A DNA stretch of 21,284 bases from Darksidea phi (GCA_030770425.1 JASJFT010000347.1:9012-30295), one strand, 5' to 3'. Shown: positions 1 through 11,010, numbered from the stretch's first letter. The notes: generated by a model not told the origin, from the letters alone. Program-made: numbers and translations.

Positions 1-42
1 ATTTTAAAAAAAATATTAATATTATAATATATTTAAAAATAT

Positions 43-75
<33 letters not shown>

Positions 76-76
76 T

Positions 77-116
<40 letters not shown>
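1..116. repeat. Poly-T / AT low-complexity tract
   Basis: After about 45 bases of A/T sequence there are two T runs (roughly 45-73 and 80-116) separated by ATTAAA. Read on the minus strand this is two A runs around TTTAAT, which could be the poly-A tail of a retroposon lying to the right on the minus strand. No sequence shared with the three short poly-A retroposons elsewhere in the window follows it, so its origin is unknown. Confidence 0.7.
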
Positions 117-118
<2 letters not shown>

Positions 119-630
119 TTTAGTAGTAATACTAATTATATTATATAGCTATTCTATTTAGTACTAAGATAGAAGAGTTAAGGTAGAATCTATATAATAT
201 CTATTCTCTTTATTAACTAGTACTAGTTTCCTTCTAATTAAGGGGATATCTTTTCTCTAAATCTAAATAAACGTACGTTATATATAAGCGATCTAGTTAT
301 ACTAGATTTAAAGAGATATTAAATACTCTTAGTACTAGTATCTAATAGTAGAGGTAAAAGTATATTAGATCCTCTTCGATCTAAATATACTATATAGTTA
401 GGAAGGAAATTAAACCCTTAATCTTTAATAGAACGAGAATAATTTACTATTAGACTAAAGTACCTAATAATTAGAGTAATAAAGAATCGGAAGAAGGTTT
501 ACTAGACCTCTAGTCCTATATAGAACTTCTTCTTTCTTTATAAGAATCCTTAGGTACTTCTAAATAATTAAATCTTAATTTAAAGAGATTTTCTAGTACG
601 TTTTACCTATAGACGCTTCCCTACTAAATA
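117..630. other. RIP-mutated DNA, no recognisable gene
   Basis: This 514-base stretch has no ATG on either strand, no CA or TG that I can find, and frequent TAA/TAG in all frames. I recognise no protein motif on either strand. It is the left flank of chromovirus copy 1, whose LTR begins at 631. Being beside a minus-strand poly-A tract, it could be the 3' end of a non-LTR retroposon, but nothing in the translation supports that directly. Confidence 0.5.
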
Positions 631-1071
631 TAGTATTATAAACTAAATATATACTATAGACTACTAATAAATAGAACTACTAGAGATTAAGCTAATTACT
701 AACTCTAATAAAGAATATAATACGAACCTTATAATTAAAGAATAGAAAGTTATATAGTAGATCTATATCTTAATAAAAATAGATCTAAAGGTTACGTAAT
801 AGCTTAGTAGATCTATTAAAATAGAACTATAAAGCTATAACTTAATAGATCTATAGATATAAAGCTATAAATTCTAGAAAACTAAATTAATATATAATAA
901 TTATAAATCTCTTAAATAGTCTTTCTTCTTATAGTTAATTTAAATCTAGACTAATTCCTATCTATTAATATAATTAAATTATTACTTCTTATTTTAATTC
1001 CTTCTTTCCTATTTTAAGTATAAAATCTAAACGAGATTAAATAACCTATTAGATTCGGACTTTATTTAATA
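631..1071 (+). repeat. 5' LTR of chromovirus copy 1
   Basis: This aligns, reverse-complemented, with the copy 2 LTRs at 8374-8839 and 16164-16630. The left end reads TAGTATTATA and the right end TTTAATA, consistent with the canonical TG...CA LTR ends after CA/TG became TA. The right border is set by the switch to internal sequence (CCTTAACTATC...), which also follows the LTR of copy 2. The LTR contains a twice-repeated motif around TAGATCTAYTAA. It is about 25 bp shorter than the copy 2 LTRs because of small deletions. Confidence 0.8.
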
Positions 1072-1104
1072 CCTTAACTATCTAGTAGGTAGAAATAGCT
1101 AACT

Positions 1105-2110
1105 ATAATAATAGAAGAAGAAATCTAATAAAGTAGAGTAATATAGCTACTAACTTAAACTAAATTCTTAAAAGTAAAAAGCTATTAGAAGTTTAGTTCC
1201 TTAAAAGGTAGTATAACTATAGAAAATTTAAAAAAAATTATTAAGAACTAGTATATATTTAAGAAAAGAGAGGATATACTAAAAGTATAAATTATAATAT
1301 TAATAGAAGAATTAAAGAGATATATAAGAAAGCTATTAAAGTTAAAAGAACTAGAGAAGTTTAATAAAATACGATCTAAACTTAAGAAATTTTTAGCTAA
1401 TATAGTAATCTATCTTAATCTTAATAAGATATAACTATTTAATAAGATTTTAAAAATATTATTTATAGTAGTATAGTTTATAGAAAGAGCTATTATCTAG
1501 TTTAAAATCTATTTAAACGAAAGACTATAACTTAATAAAATTTATTAGAGTAATAAAACTAGAGTTATCTTTTTAAGTTATAACTATTTTAAAAATAAGT
1601 TATATATTATATTTAGAAATATTAACTTAGAAAAACTAGTAGAATAGAAGATTATATATCTTAAGTAGACTAAATCTACTACTATATATATATCTAAGTT
1701 TAAATAACTTATAATTAAGATTTAGTAAAAAGAAGTAGCCCTTATATTATACTACTATAAAGAACTAAAGAATAATATTTAATATAAGATAATTTAAATA
1801 GATAGACTATAGACTATATAAGAAATAATTAAGTAGACTATTAGAATTAATAATAACCTCTACCTCTAGAATTAAGAGAAGAAAGAAAAGATTAGATTTT
1901 ATAAAAAGAAAAAAGAAGAAAAATACTATAAACTAGAGCTAATAGTCCTAGAGACTAGTTTAGAATCTAAGAAAGGGAAATAGAACTTTAAGAAATAAGA
2001 ACTTTATAAAAAATAAGTATACTTTAAGTATAAGAAGTAAGGATATCTAGTAAAAGATTATAGATTAGGTCTAAGAAAAGAAAAACCCTAATATACTTAG
2101 TAGAATAAAA
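1105..2110 (+). pseudogene. gag: Gag relic of chromovirus copy 1
   Basis: Formerly the capsid/nucleocapsid polyprotein that packages the element RNA in cytoplasmic particles. One frame can be followed through many TAA/TAG codons that read as former Gln or Trp. The centre matches the retrotransposon-gag fold, with a stretch equivalent to the 'A(I/T)RIDNxLY' end of that domain near 1830-1865. At the C-terminus a CCHC zinc knuckle is visible at 2020-2061 as Tyr-X2-Tyr-X4-Tyr-X4-Tyr. Every Cys (TGY) and the His (CAY) have become TAY, as RIP predicts. The start codon is lost, so the left border is approximate. The copy 2 counterpart is at about 15150-16130. Confidence 0.75.
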
Positions 2111-3180
2111 GGAATAAAGTAGCTATAATATAAGAATATAATACTATATATTAGATAACTTATATATATAATTAATATAAAATATACTATAAAATTAAGT
2201 TAAATACTAGTTATTAGCTATAAAAATAGTAGATAATAATAATTTAGGAGTCTTAGAGAAGAGTTTTATTCTTACTAAAAGTATAAGAAGAAGTATCTAA
2301 GAAAGACTTATTTATAGAAAAGAAGAATTTTAATAATACCCTAGATATACTATTATAAATAATTAGTAATAGTAATAAGTTCTTAAAACTAGAAGATAAA
2401 AATCTAGTTATAATATATAAGAATACTAGATATCTATAAATAATTCGATTATCTAAGAAAAAAATAGAACTAGTATTAAAACTTAATATAATTTATACTT
2501 AAGTCTTATAGTTTATAGAAAAAACTATAATACTCTTAATAATATAGAAGATTTATAAGAAATAGTCTTAATTATACCTAATATATCGACTATTTAAAAA
2601 TTTTAAGTAATAGATTAAAAAGAATTTTATTATTATAGATCTTATACCTAATTAGAAAACTTAAAAAGAAATATAGTATATTATAAAAATAGTTAATAGA
2701 GAATAACTCTAGTATATAATAATTAAATAATAGATTCCTATAAGAACGACCTTTACGAAATATAATAATTAGAGATATAAGATTAATTTAGAAGATAATC
2801 TATAGTATAAAATAAGATATCTAGTATATTTTAAGATTATATAGATCTTATATATCTAGAAAGAATATAAACTTTATAAAGAAGTAAAATAAAAGAATAA
2901 TTACTACTTAATAAAAGATTATAATAAAAGGATTATTTAAATAGTTATACTAGAAGATATTTATAGATAGTAATAATCTAAAAATTAATAATAAAGAGGA
3001 TATATATAAATTATATTAAGACTACTTTTACTATTAAATTATATTCTAGAAAGACTATAGTACGAATATCTAGAGAATAAATATCTAAAGTATATTTAGA
3101 CTAAAATTAATATAAAGTATTAGTTTAAAAAAATAAGAATTTAAGAAACTAAAGAATAGAATTATATTTATATTTAGGAA
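2111..3180 (+). other. Long linker between gag knuckle and protease
   Basis: About 1.07 kb separate the zinc knuckle from the protease motif, and the two are in the same reading frame (codons at 2020 and 3208 differ by 396 codons). So this was probably translated as part of a single Gag-Pol polyprotein. I recognise no domain in it. The same region exists in copy 2 (about 14060-15150), so it is not a local insertion. Gypsy elements usually have a shorter spacer here, so a clade-specific extension is possible. Confidence 0.5.
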
Positions 3181-4995
3181 ACTTATTAGAAAAAAATAAT
3201 TATAACTCTAATTAATAGTAAAGCTATACGAAACTTTATTAGTAAGGACTTTATCTAATAAAGAAAGATTTCTTAATAGAAAAAATACTATCCTAGTATT
3301 ATATATACTATTAAAGGGAAACCCTTTAATAAATCTATAATATATAAAATTAAGGGTAAACTTAGACTATATAATTAGAAAAAAGAGAATAAAATACTTA
3401 ATATTATAGAAATATTAAAAGACTAAGATATAATCTTAGAAATACTATAGCTATAAGAAGCTAATCTATATCTTTAATAATTAAATTAATAAGTAATATT
3501 CTTATAATAAAAGGTAAATACGATTAAAGAAGAAGAAGTAAACTATATTCTAGAATATTATAAAAAATAGAAAGAATTATTTAAGAAATTAAAAAAAAGT
3601 CTATTTTAATACTAGTCCTAGGACTATATAATTCTACTATAGGAGGGGAAAACTCTAAAATTTAGACTAATCTATAAACTAACTAAGGAAGAAGAAGAAA
3701 TTATAGTAAAATATCTTAAAGATAATCTTATAAAGAAGTATATTTAATATTTAAATTTATTTATAGGATATCTAGTTTTCTTTATATTTAAGAAAGGTAC
3801 TATAGAACTATAATTATATATTAATTATTAAATATTTAATAATATTATAATTAAGAACTAATACTTCTTATCTTTAATATTAAAAATATAAAATTAACTA
3901 AAAAAAACTAAATAGTTTATATAATTAGATATCCGAAATATATACTATTAAATCTAAATTAAAAAAGATAAAGAATAGAAGATAGTCTTTAGAACTAAAA
4001 AAGAACTATATAAGTACTAAGTAATATCTTTTAGACTTACTAATATACCTATAATATTTTAAGAATAAATTAATAATATTTTATAAAACTATCTTAACTA
4101 GTTTATAATAGTATATCTTAATAATATTCTAATTTATTTTAAAATAGAAAAAGAATATAAAGAATATATAAAGAAGATTTTATAAGTACTTAAAGAAGTA
4201 TAATTATACCTTTATCTACGAAAATATAAATTCTATATATAAGAAATAGAGTTTTTAGAATTTATTATTAAACTAGGAGAAATTAAAGTAAACTTAAAAT
4301 AAATTAAAAAGATTAAGAAATAGTCTATACTAAAAAACCTTAAGAAACTATAGTTATTTTTAGAATTCTATAACTTTTACTAAAAGTTAATACTATAATA
4401 GAGTATAATAATAGTACTACTTACGTAATTTATAGAAAAAACTAATCCTTTAAATAAAAAAAGAAGTACTAATAAGCTTTTAAAAAGATTAAAGAATAAT
4501 TTATTAAAGAGTCTATAATTAAAATATATAATCTTAAAGAACCCTTAATTATTAAAATAAATATATTAGACTATATAATAGGAGTAGTATTACTATAGAA
4601 AGATAATAAAGGTAACTTTAGACTAGTATACTACTTCTTATAAAAGATATTACTAGCTAAACTTAACTATAATACCTATAATAAAGAATTATTAGTAATT
4701 ATTAAAATTTTAAAAAAATAGAGATTTAATCTATAAGAATCTAAATATTCTATTATAATCTATATAAATTATAAGAATTTAATAAAATTCTTAATAAATA
4801 AACCTTTAATTAGAAGATAGATATAATAGGTATAAACCCTTATAATCTATAATATTAAGATTATATATACTAAAGAATTAGGAAATAGATAAGTAAATAT
4901 ACTTAGTAGAAGACCTAACTACTAAGGAATAGAAAAGTCTAGTATAGCTATTCTTAAGCTATAGTTAAATAGAATAATTACTTATAACTACCTAA
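3181..4995 (+). pseudogene. pol: Pol relic, copy 1: protease, RT and RNase H
   Basis: Formerly the enzymes that process Gag-Pol and copy the element RNA into DNA. Protease is at 3208-3243, reading LINSKAIRNFI where the family has L(I/V)DSGATxNFI; the catalytic Asp is Asn (codon 3214-3216). Reverse transcriptase spans about 3640-4300. LDIRNIYYQI at 3925 onward keeps the first catalytic Asp, but the YLDDIL box is YLNNIL (4114-4131), both Asp lost. RNase H follows at about 4540-4800 (LDYxIGxVLLQ, YNxYNKELLxI). Protease and RT share one frame. RNase H is offset by one, which points to a small indel between about 4440 and 4540. The relic ends where the short retroposon begins. Confidence 0.85.
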
Positions 4996-5021
4996 AACTA
5001 GTAGAGATATAAGAAATAATA

Positions 5022-5162
5022 TTTTTTTTTTTCTAAGGAAAAGCTATATTACGTAACTATACTATTATAGGGGAGTTTTCTACTTAACGATAAACTATAT
5101 ATATTTAAAGACTAGTACTAAAATTTTAACTATATATAAAAAGAGTAGAATACTTAACGTCG
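5022..5162 (-). mobile_element. SINE-like poly-A retroposon, copy A
   Basis: On the minus strand this is a body of about 130 bp followed by a poly-A tail (T run at 5022-5032). Two other copies lie at about 19287-19410 and 20393-20545. This copy and the third share the same 5' end (CGACGTTAAG on the minus strand), which suggests a full-length unit. Just before the tail is an odd palindrome, CTTTTCCTTAGGAAA-like. It carries no coding capacity. Here it replaces about 720 bp of the host chromovirus rather than being a simple insertion. A 3' fragment of an unknown LINE is the alternative. Confidence 0.7.
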
Positions 5163-5900
5163 ATAGATATTATCTAAACTATTAATAGAATAATTAGATT
5201 ATATTTTTATCTATAGTATAATTTATATATAATAGTTTATAATATAGTTTAATAAAGATAATACCTTTCTTTATAAATTATAGAATTAAACTAAAAATAT
5301 ATAAAGAGTCCTAGTAACTATAATCTTATAATTAAAATAGAGAAGAAATAGTAAAAATTATTCTATAAATATATTAATAATTTAAGGAAGATATAGAATT
5401 CCTTTAAAATAGAATAAGTAAGTATTATAATAAGAAGTAAAAAGAAGTATCTATTTTTAAAAAGGGAGAAAAGATATAATTACTATAAAAGAATATTAAA
5501 AGTAAGTAATCTAATAATAAACTAGATTATACTAAGATTAGTTTTTATAAAATTAAAAAATAAGTCTTATTTATAAACTACTAATTAAGATTACTTCTAT
5601 AAATAAAAATTTATTCTATATTCTATATTAGCTTATTAGAAAAAATATTATAAAATACTAAATTAGTAGTATACGAAGTAGATATATATAAAGAAGATAA
5701 TAAAGAATAAAAAGTAGAAGAAATTCTAGATAACGATATTAGAAATAAAAAAAACTACTATCTAATCTAATAATAAGGGATAGACGAGAATAGGAAACTA
5801 TAGAAATAAATTTAAAAATTTAAAGATAATCTTAATTATTCTAAGAATTTTACGAAGTACTAAAACTATAATCCTAAAGAAAACTTAGAAATAAGATAAG
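5163..5900 (+). pseudogene. pol: Integrase C-terminus and chromodomain relic, copy 1
   Basis: Formerly the end of Pol. Integrase inserts element DNA, and the chromodomain steers it to methylated-histone heterochromatin. The relic resumes after the retroposon at the part of integrase just beyond the catalytic Glu (copy 2 equivalent from about 10285 downward). It runs through the integrase C-terminal region and reaches a chromodomain at about 5695-5860, reading VEEILDNDIRNKK...YYLI before the usual aromatic-Trp segment, with former Trp/Gln codons now stops. All catalytic residues of the integrase core are missing from this copy. It is followed by the pogo-like element. Confidence 0.75.
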
Positions 5901-5943
5901 TTCGTCTTATAATAAGCTAAAAAAGTTAATATTATCTATAATA

Positions 5944-5990
5944 TATTTTATAAGTAAGCGGGCTATATAAGTAAATAGACTATCTTATTA
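5944..5990 (+). repeat. Left terminal inverted repeat of the pogo-like element
   Basis: These 47 bp match the reverse complement of 7740-7786 with one mismatch. The first 18 bases also occur at 21154-21171. The outer border is set by comparing the flanks with the uninterrupted sequence of chromovirus copy 2, which leaves TA at 5942-5943. Confidence 0.88.
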
Positions 5991-7700
5991 AATTTTATAA
6001 TATATTACCTATTAACTCTTATAACTTAACTAACTACTATTTAATTATCTTATAATAAAGTAGATATCTTTCTAACTATCTTAGCTATTAATATAAATTA
6101 GATTTAAAGTAAATAAGAGACTATATAGACCTTTAATATTCCCCGAATAATAGTATAATACTAACGCGCTAGAATTACTATACGACGCGATTATTAATCT
6201 AACTTAAGAAAGCTTTCTAAGCTAGAGAAGAAGATAATTATTAGCTATATACTCGACCTAGATTTATAAGAATTTACCTCTACTCTAAATACTATATAAG
6301 ATATAGTAAATAGACTACTTACTATATATAATACTAAGTAGATAGATATCTATTAGCCTAGAAACTTCGTCTAGTAAACTAATAGTATTAAAATATAATT
6401 TAATTAACTTTATAATCGATAGTAAGCTCTCTATAAGAATTCTAATATTATTTAATTCTAGTTTAAGTATATAGTACGCGTTAGAGCTATCTAGAGTATT
6501 ACTAATTAGAATATCTATAACTTCGACGAAGCTAGCTTTTTAATAGATAAGATAATACTATAACTAGTTATTACTAGCTTAGAAAGATACGGGTAGACTA
6601 AAGCTATCTAGCTAGATAATTATAAGTAGGTTACTATAATATAAGAAATTAACGCTACTAGATAGACTATTCTATTCTTTATTATCTTTACTAGTAAGTA
6701 CTATCTCTCTACCTAGTATAAGAGCGATATACTAGACGATTAGACTATTATTATTAATAAGAATAGCTAGATAAATAATAATCTAGGAGTTATCTAACTA
6801 AAGTACTTTATTAGATATATAATAGATTATAGAGTAGACGTATACTAGCTACTAATTTTTAATAGCTATAGTAGTTATATCTTAAATAAATTCTAAGACC
6901 TTTATAAGAAGAATAATATCTATACTCTTTATATACTAGCTTATTTATTATACCTTTTATAACTACTTAATATAGACTATTTTTTACTATTAAAGTATAT
7001 ATATAAGGACTAGATTAATAGCTTAATTTATAATTATATTTACTATATTACGAAGCTTAAATTCCTATCTACCTTCTATATAGTCTATAATAAGATTATT
7101 ATAAAGAAAAATATCTATATAAGCTTTCGAGGCGTTAGTCTAGTTTTATATAATTTAAAGGTAGTAATCTTAAAGCTTAATATTAAGCTAAGGATATTAT
7201 TACTAGTAGTCCTATTAAAGACTATATAGAAGGCTAGAATACTAAGTAATACGTATAAAGTAGAGGCTTAATTAATATTAATTTATAAGTACGTATATAG
7301 ATATAAGAGCTCGTTATCTACTTCTATTATTATAGCTATTAATTAGTTAAGTAAAGGTACTAAAGTATTAGCTTATAAAGCTATATTTATATATAAATAA
7401 ATCGCGAGCCTAAAAAAGATAATTAAGACTACTATAACGTATAGAAAGTATAAAAAGAAGAGGATCTAGAAGTAGAATATTCTAATTAAGGTAAAGAGGG
7501 AGGCTATTATTATTTAAAAGGCTATTAAGTAGTAGTAAGTAAATAAAAGATATTAAGTTACTATATAATTAGATATAAGCTAATAGGCTTTAGTATACTA
7601 TATATACTATAAAGAATCTAGATATAACTTATAAATATATAAGAAGTCTACTATAGATATTACTTAATCTATTACTAGTACTATTTTAATAGAATTCTAA
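5991..7700 (+). pseudogene. Pogo/Fot1-like transposase relic
   Basis: Formerly a DDE/D transposase for cut-and-paste movement. One frame (codons starting at multiples of 3) stays aligned through the whole interior, with no frameshift. In order: an N-terminal helix-turn-helix/CENP-B-like region (about 6060-6400, including FNIPR and LRKLSKLE); the DDE core with YNFDEASF (first Asp kept, 6525-6527); FNSYSSY where the family has FDGHxSH (second Asp now Asn, 6861-6863); LNIDYF where it has LDVGxF (third Asp now Asn); a basic C-terminal region; and a Cys/His knuckle relic at 7596-7640 (Tyr for Cys/His). Former Gln/Trp codons are now stops. The start codon is lost, so both ends are approximate. Family assignment is firm. 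Confidence 0.85.
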
Positions 7701-7739
7701 TATATTATTAATTTATAGGACTATAAAGGTTAAAAAAGT

Positions 7740-7786
7740 TAATAAGATAGTCTACTTACTTATATAGCCCGCTTACTTATAAAATA
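7740..7786 (-). repeat. Right terminal inverted repeat of the pogo-like element
   Basis: Reverse complement of 5944-5990 with one A/G difference. TA at 7787-7788 follows, then chromovirus copy 1 sequence resumes. Confidence 0.88.
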
Positions 7787-8373
7787 TATTAGTAGGGTAA
7801 GAGATATTTAATAGACTAGAAAGAGTAATATTATTTATAATATTATAAATAATATCTAAAGTAGTTAAAGAGACCTTTAAATTCTTCTACTACTCTAGCT
7901 ATTAAAGCTCTACCTCCTCTTTATCTAGCTTAGCTTCTAGTATCTAGAATTATACTATTAACTTCTTATAAAAAACTACCCTCTACTTCTCTAAGTAATA
8001 TACCCGTATTTAAACCTCTACTAGCTTATTAAAAAGCTTATTTTAAGTCCTATAAGTCTTCTCTAACTATTATTAAAGTCTTTCTTCTATATAATTAATA
8101 GATTTTATTAATAGTAATAAGTCCTAATATACGAGTTTTACTAATTAGTATAAATAAATCTTTTAATAATAAGATACTAGATATATAATAAGAATCTTAT
8201 ATATTAGTATAAATATATATCTTATAATACCTACTATCTTTAGAAGAGATAATATATAATATTTCTAACTAAGAATAATAATTATAAAGGAATATTTTAG
8301 AATTATAGTAAAGAATTTTATTAATAAGTATAATATACTCTCGAGTTTTATATAATACTATATAACTAAATAC
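7787..8373 (+). other. 3' region of chromovirus copy 1 after the chromodomain
   Basis: Sequence resumes after the pogo element and aligns over about 500 bp with the reverse complement of copy 2 (about 8900-9500). It therefore belongs to the chromovirus between chromodomain and 3' LTR. No family is recognisable in translation. A small deletion relative to copy 2 lies near 8350, and the copy 2 LTR begins abruptly at 8374, so the polypurine tract and the start of this copy's own 3' LTR are missing here. Confidence 0.75.
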
Positions 8374-8839
8374 TATTAACGGGGTCTAGGCCCGATAGGT
8401 TATTTAGCCTCGTTTAGATTTTATACTCGAGATAGGAAAAGAAGAAGTAGAATAAGTAGGTAATAGTTTAATTATATTAATAGGTAAGGATTAATCTAGA
8501 TTTAAATTAACTATAGAGAGGAAAGACTATCTAGGAGATTCGTAGTTATTATATATTAATTTAGTTTCCTTAGATCTATAGCTCTATACCTATAGATCTA
8601 CTAAGCTATAACTCTATAGCTCTATTCTAATAGATCTACTAAACTATTACGTAATCTTTAAATCTATCCTTACTAAGGTATAAATCTATTATATAACTTC
8701 CTAATAAAGCCGTCTATATTAATTATTATTTATACTATAGTTATAATTATTATATTTCGTATTAAAGTTAGTAATAGGTTTAATCTCGAATAGCTCTTCT
8801 TATTATTATTCTATAGTATATATTTAGTTCGTAATACTA
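8374..8839 (-). repeat. 3' LTR of chromovirus copy 2
   Basis: A 466-bp direct partner of 16164-16630. The minus-strand ends are TAGTATTACG (at 8839) and a TTAATA-type end at 8374, consistent with former TG...CA. It contains two closely spaced copies of a motif around ATAGATCTACTAA (about 8594-8650). Confidence 0.85.
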
Positions 8840-8840
8840 T

Positions 8841-8852
8841 CTCCCCTCTTTA
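8841..8852 (-). promoter_or_regulatory. Polypurine tract of chromovirus copy 2
   Basis: On the minus strand the bases just before the 3' LTR read AAAGAGGGGAG. Such a purine run next to the 3' LTR is the primer for plus-strand DNA synthesis in LTR retrotransposons. It has no CA/TG and so survived RIP unchanged. Confidence 0.7.
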
Positions 8853-9590
8853 AATCTTTAACTTAGAGGTTATTCTAGTTCTAGTATTTAGCTATATTAG
8901 TATTAGGGCTCTACCTTAGAAGGTTATTATTATCTATTATAGTATCGCGTAAAACTTAAGAATATATTACTCTTACTAATAAAATTCTTTATTATAGTTC
9001 TAAAATATTTCCCTATAATTATTATTTATAGTTAGGAATACTATATATTACTTTATCTAAAAATAGTAGATATTATAAGATATATATTTATACTAATATA
9101 TAAGGTTCTTATTATATATCTAGTATTTTATTATTAAAAGGTTTATCTATATTAAGTAGTAAAACTCGTATATTAGGGCTTATTATTATTAATAAAATCT
9201 ATTAATTATATAGAAGAGAAACTTTAATAGTAGTTAGAGAAGACTTAAAAAGTTTAGAACGAGCTTCTTAATAAACTAGTAAAGGTTTAGATATAAGTAT
9301 ATTATTTAGAGAAGTAGAGAGTAGTCCTTTATAAGAAGTCGGTAGTATAATTCTAGATACTAGAAGCTAAGCTAGATAAAGAGAAGGTAGAGTTATAATA
9401 GCTAGGGTAGTAGAAGAATCTAAAGGCCTCTCTAACTACTCTAAATATTACTTATAATATTATAGATAATATTACTCCTCTTAATTTATTAAGTATCTCT
9501 TACTATATTATAGGTAATATTAATCTTCTTAACTTATTATAAAGTAAACTTACTTTATCTCTAAGTTTCCTTTAGAATTATAGTTTTAGT
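8853..9590 (-). other. Post-chromodomain region of copy 2, function unknown
   Basis: About 740 bp lie between the chromodomain and the polypurine tract. Most of it is conserved in copy 1 (7865-8373). On the minus strand one frame can be followed with only TAA/TAG interruptions, which could be former Gln codons, but I recognise no domain and cannot exclude untranslated 3' sequence. No tRNA or other RNA structure is evident. Confidence 0.5.
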
Positions 9591-11010
9591 ACTTTATAAG
9601 CTTCTTAAGATAATTAAAATTATTTTTAGGTTCCTAAATTTATTTTTATAGATTTTCTTTTTCGTCTATCCCTTACTATTTAATTAAATAGTAATTTTTT
9701 CTATTTCTAATATTATTATCTAGGATTTCTTCTACTTTTTATTCTTTATTATTTTCTCTATATATATCTACTTTATATACTACTAGTTTAGTATCTTATA
9801 GTACCTTTTCTAGTAAGCTAATATAGAATATAGAATAGATTTTTATTTATAAGAGTAGTCTTAGTTAATAGTTTATAAATAAGACTTATTTTTTAATTTT
9901 ATAAGAGCCGATCTTAGTATAGTCTAGTTTACTATTAGGTTACTTACTTTTAATATTTTTTTATAGTAATTATACCTTTTCTCCTTCTTTAAAAGTAAGT
10001 ACTTTCTTTTACTTTTTATTATAGTATTTACTTATTCTATTTTAAAGAAATTCTATATCTTTCTTAAGCTATTAGTATATTTATAGAATAATCTTTACTA
10101 TTTCTTCTCTATTCTAGCTATAAGACTAAAGTTATCTAGATTCTTTATATATTTTTAGTTTAATTCTATAGTTTATAAAGAAGGGTATTATCTTTATTAT
10201 ATTATATTATAAACTATTATATATAAATTATACTATAAGTAAAAGTATAATTTAATTATTCTAGTAGTAGTTTAGATAATATCTAAGGTATTACTCTACT
10301 ATTTAATTTATTCGTTCTATTAGTTCGTCTATCTACGGATAATACGCGGTTAATATACTATACTTAGTTTCTAGTTTAGCTATAAGGGTTTACTAAAACT
10401 TTACTATAAACTTAACGTCTCTATCTAAAATAATCTTATCTAGTATTTCGTATTTATTAAATATATATCTTAGTAGGGTATAGATAAGTTATTCTATTAT
10501 ATTTCCTTTATCTATATATAGAATAAAGTAAGTATACTTTATAAACTTATCTACTACTACTAGTATAGTATTATAGGATACTCCTATTATTAGTTTCTTA
10601 GAACGTAGTAATTATATAATAAAGTCTATAGTTATAACCTTTTATAGTCCTTCTACGTTTTCTATTAGTTATAGTATTCTATAGGGTATATATCTAGTAT
10701 ATTTATTATAGTAGTAATTTATATATTCTAAAAGTATCTAGATAACTAACTATCTTACGTATAGAAAATAGTACGTCCTTATTAGCTATTTAAGAATTTT
10801 TTCTACTTCTTAGTATTTATATACTAGTACCTCGTAGTATTATCTAATAAATTCTTTTTATATTACCTTAGGTATATAGGCTTTATAGAATATATAAATA
10901 ATTTTATTTTTTTCTTAAATTACTTCTTAAATCTTACTCTATTCTATTAAGGATTCTTAAGTAGTCTATTAGATTTATTAGGTCTATTTATTTCTTTCTA
11001 ATTCGAGTAT
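9591..11010 (-). pseudogene. pol: Integrase and chromodomain relic, copy 2
   Basis: Formerly the DNA-joining enzyme of the element. In one minus-strand frame the catalytic triad is still present. The first Asp (IDFI) is at 10624-10626, the second (LDRD) at 10423-10425, and the Glu (ELIERIN, family DGQTERTN) at 10315-10317. The chromodomain follows (about 9600-9750), with YYLIK then former Trp/Gln, and a WEP motif at 9628-9636 whose Trp is now a TAG stop. RT, integrase and chromodomain codons share the same frame over about 2.3 kb, so decay here is by point mutation, not indels. The segment 10286-11007 is what copy 1 lacks. Confidence 0.85.

Larger units (their letters stand above)
5944..7786 (+). 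mobile_element. Pogo/Fot1-like DNA transposon, complete but dead
   Basis: A 1.84-kb Tc1/mariner-superfamily unit of the pogo (Fot1) type, inserted in the 3' part of chromovirus copy 1. It has 47-bp terminal inverted repeats (5944-5990 and 7740-7786) that differ at one position by my reading. It is flanked by TA on both sides, the expected target duplication; comparison with copy 2 shows the uninterrupted site. A single transposase frame fills the interior. The ends start TATTTTATAAGTAAGCGGG. A related terminus appears at 21154. Confidence 0.88.
631..8373 (+). mobile_element. Ty3/Gypsy chromovirus copy 1 (forward, broken)
   Basis: A RIP-inactivated LTR retrotransposon. The order is 5' LTR, gag with zinc knuckle, protease, reverse transcriptase, RNase H, integrase tail, chromodomain and a 3' region. 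RT, RNase H, integrase in that order with a C-terminal chromodomain defines the chromovirus branch of Ty3/Gypsy. It aligns along its length with the inverted copy 2 (8374-16630). Relative to copy 2 it lacks about 720 bp of integrase (zinc finger and catalytic core), where a short retroposon sits, and it is split by a pogo-like transposon at 5944-7786. Its 3' end is cut at 8373 by the LTR of copy 2. The rest of its 3' LTR is probably the fragment at 16631-16772. I could not identify a convincing target-site duplication around the whole unit. Confidence 0.85.

Noticed and set aside
45..116. Fourth copy of the poly-A retroposon
   Set aside because: The T tract is similar, but the sequence after it (from 117) has none of the shared body.
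1072..1100. tRNA primer-binding site next to the LTR
   Set aside because: The sequence after the LTR (CCTTAACTATC) shows no TGG-type start, and RIP would have altered one, so no tRNA can be assigned.
10592..10760. Independent small gene suggested by open minus-strand stretches
   Set aside because: The translation is the integrase core of chromovirus copy 2 in the same frame as its RT and chromodomain.
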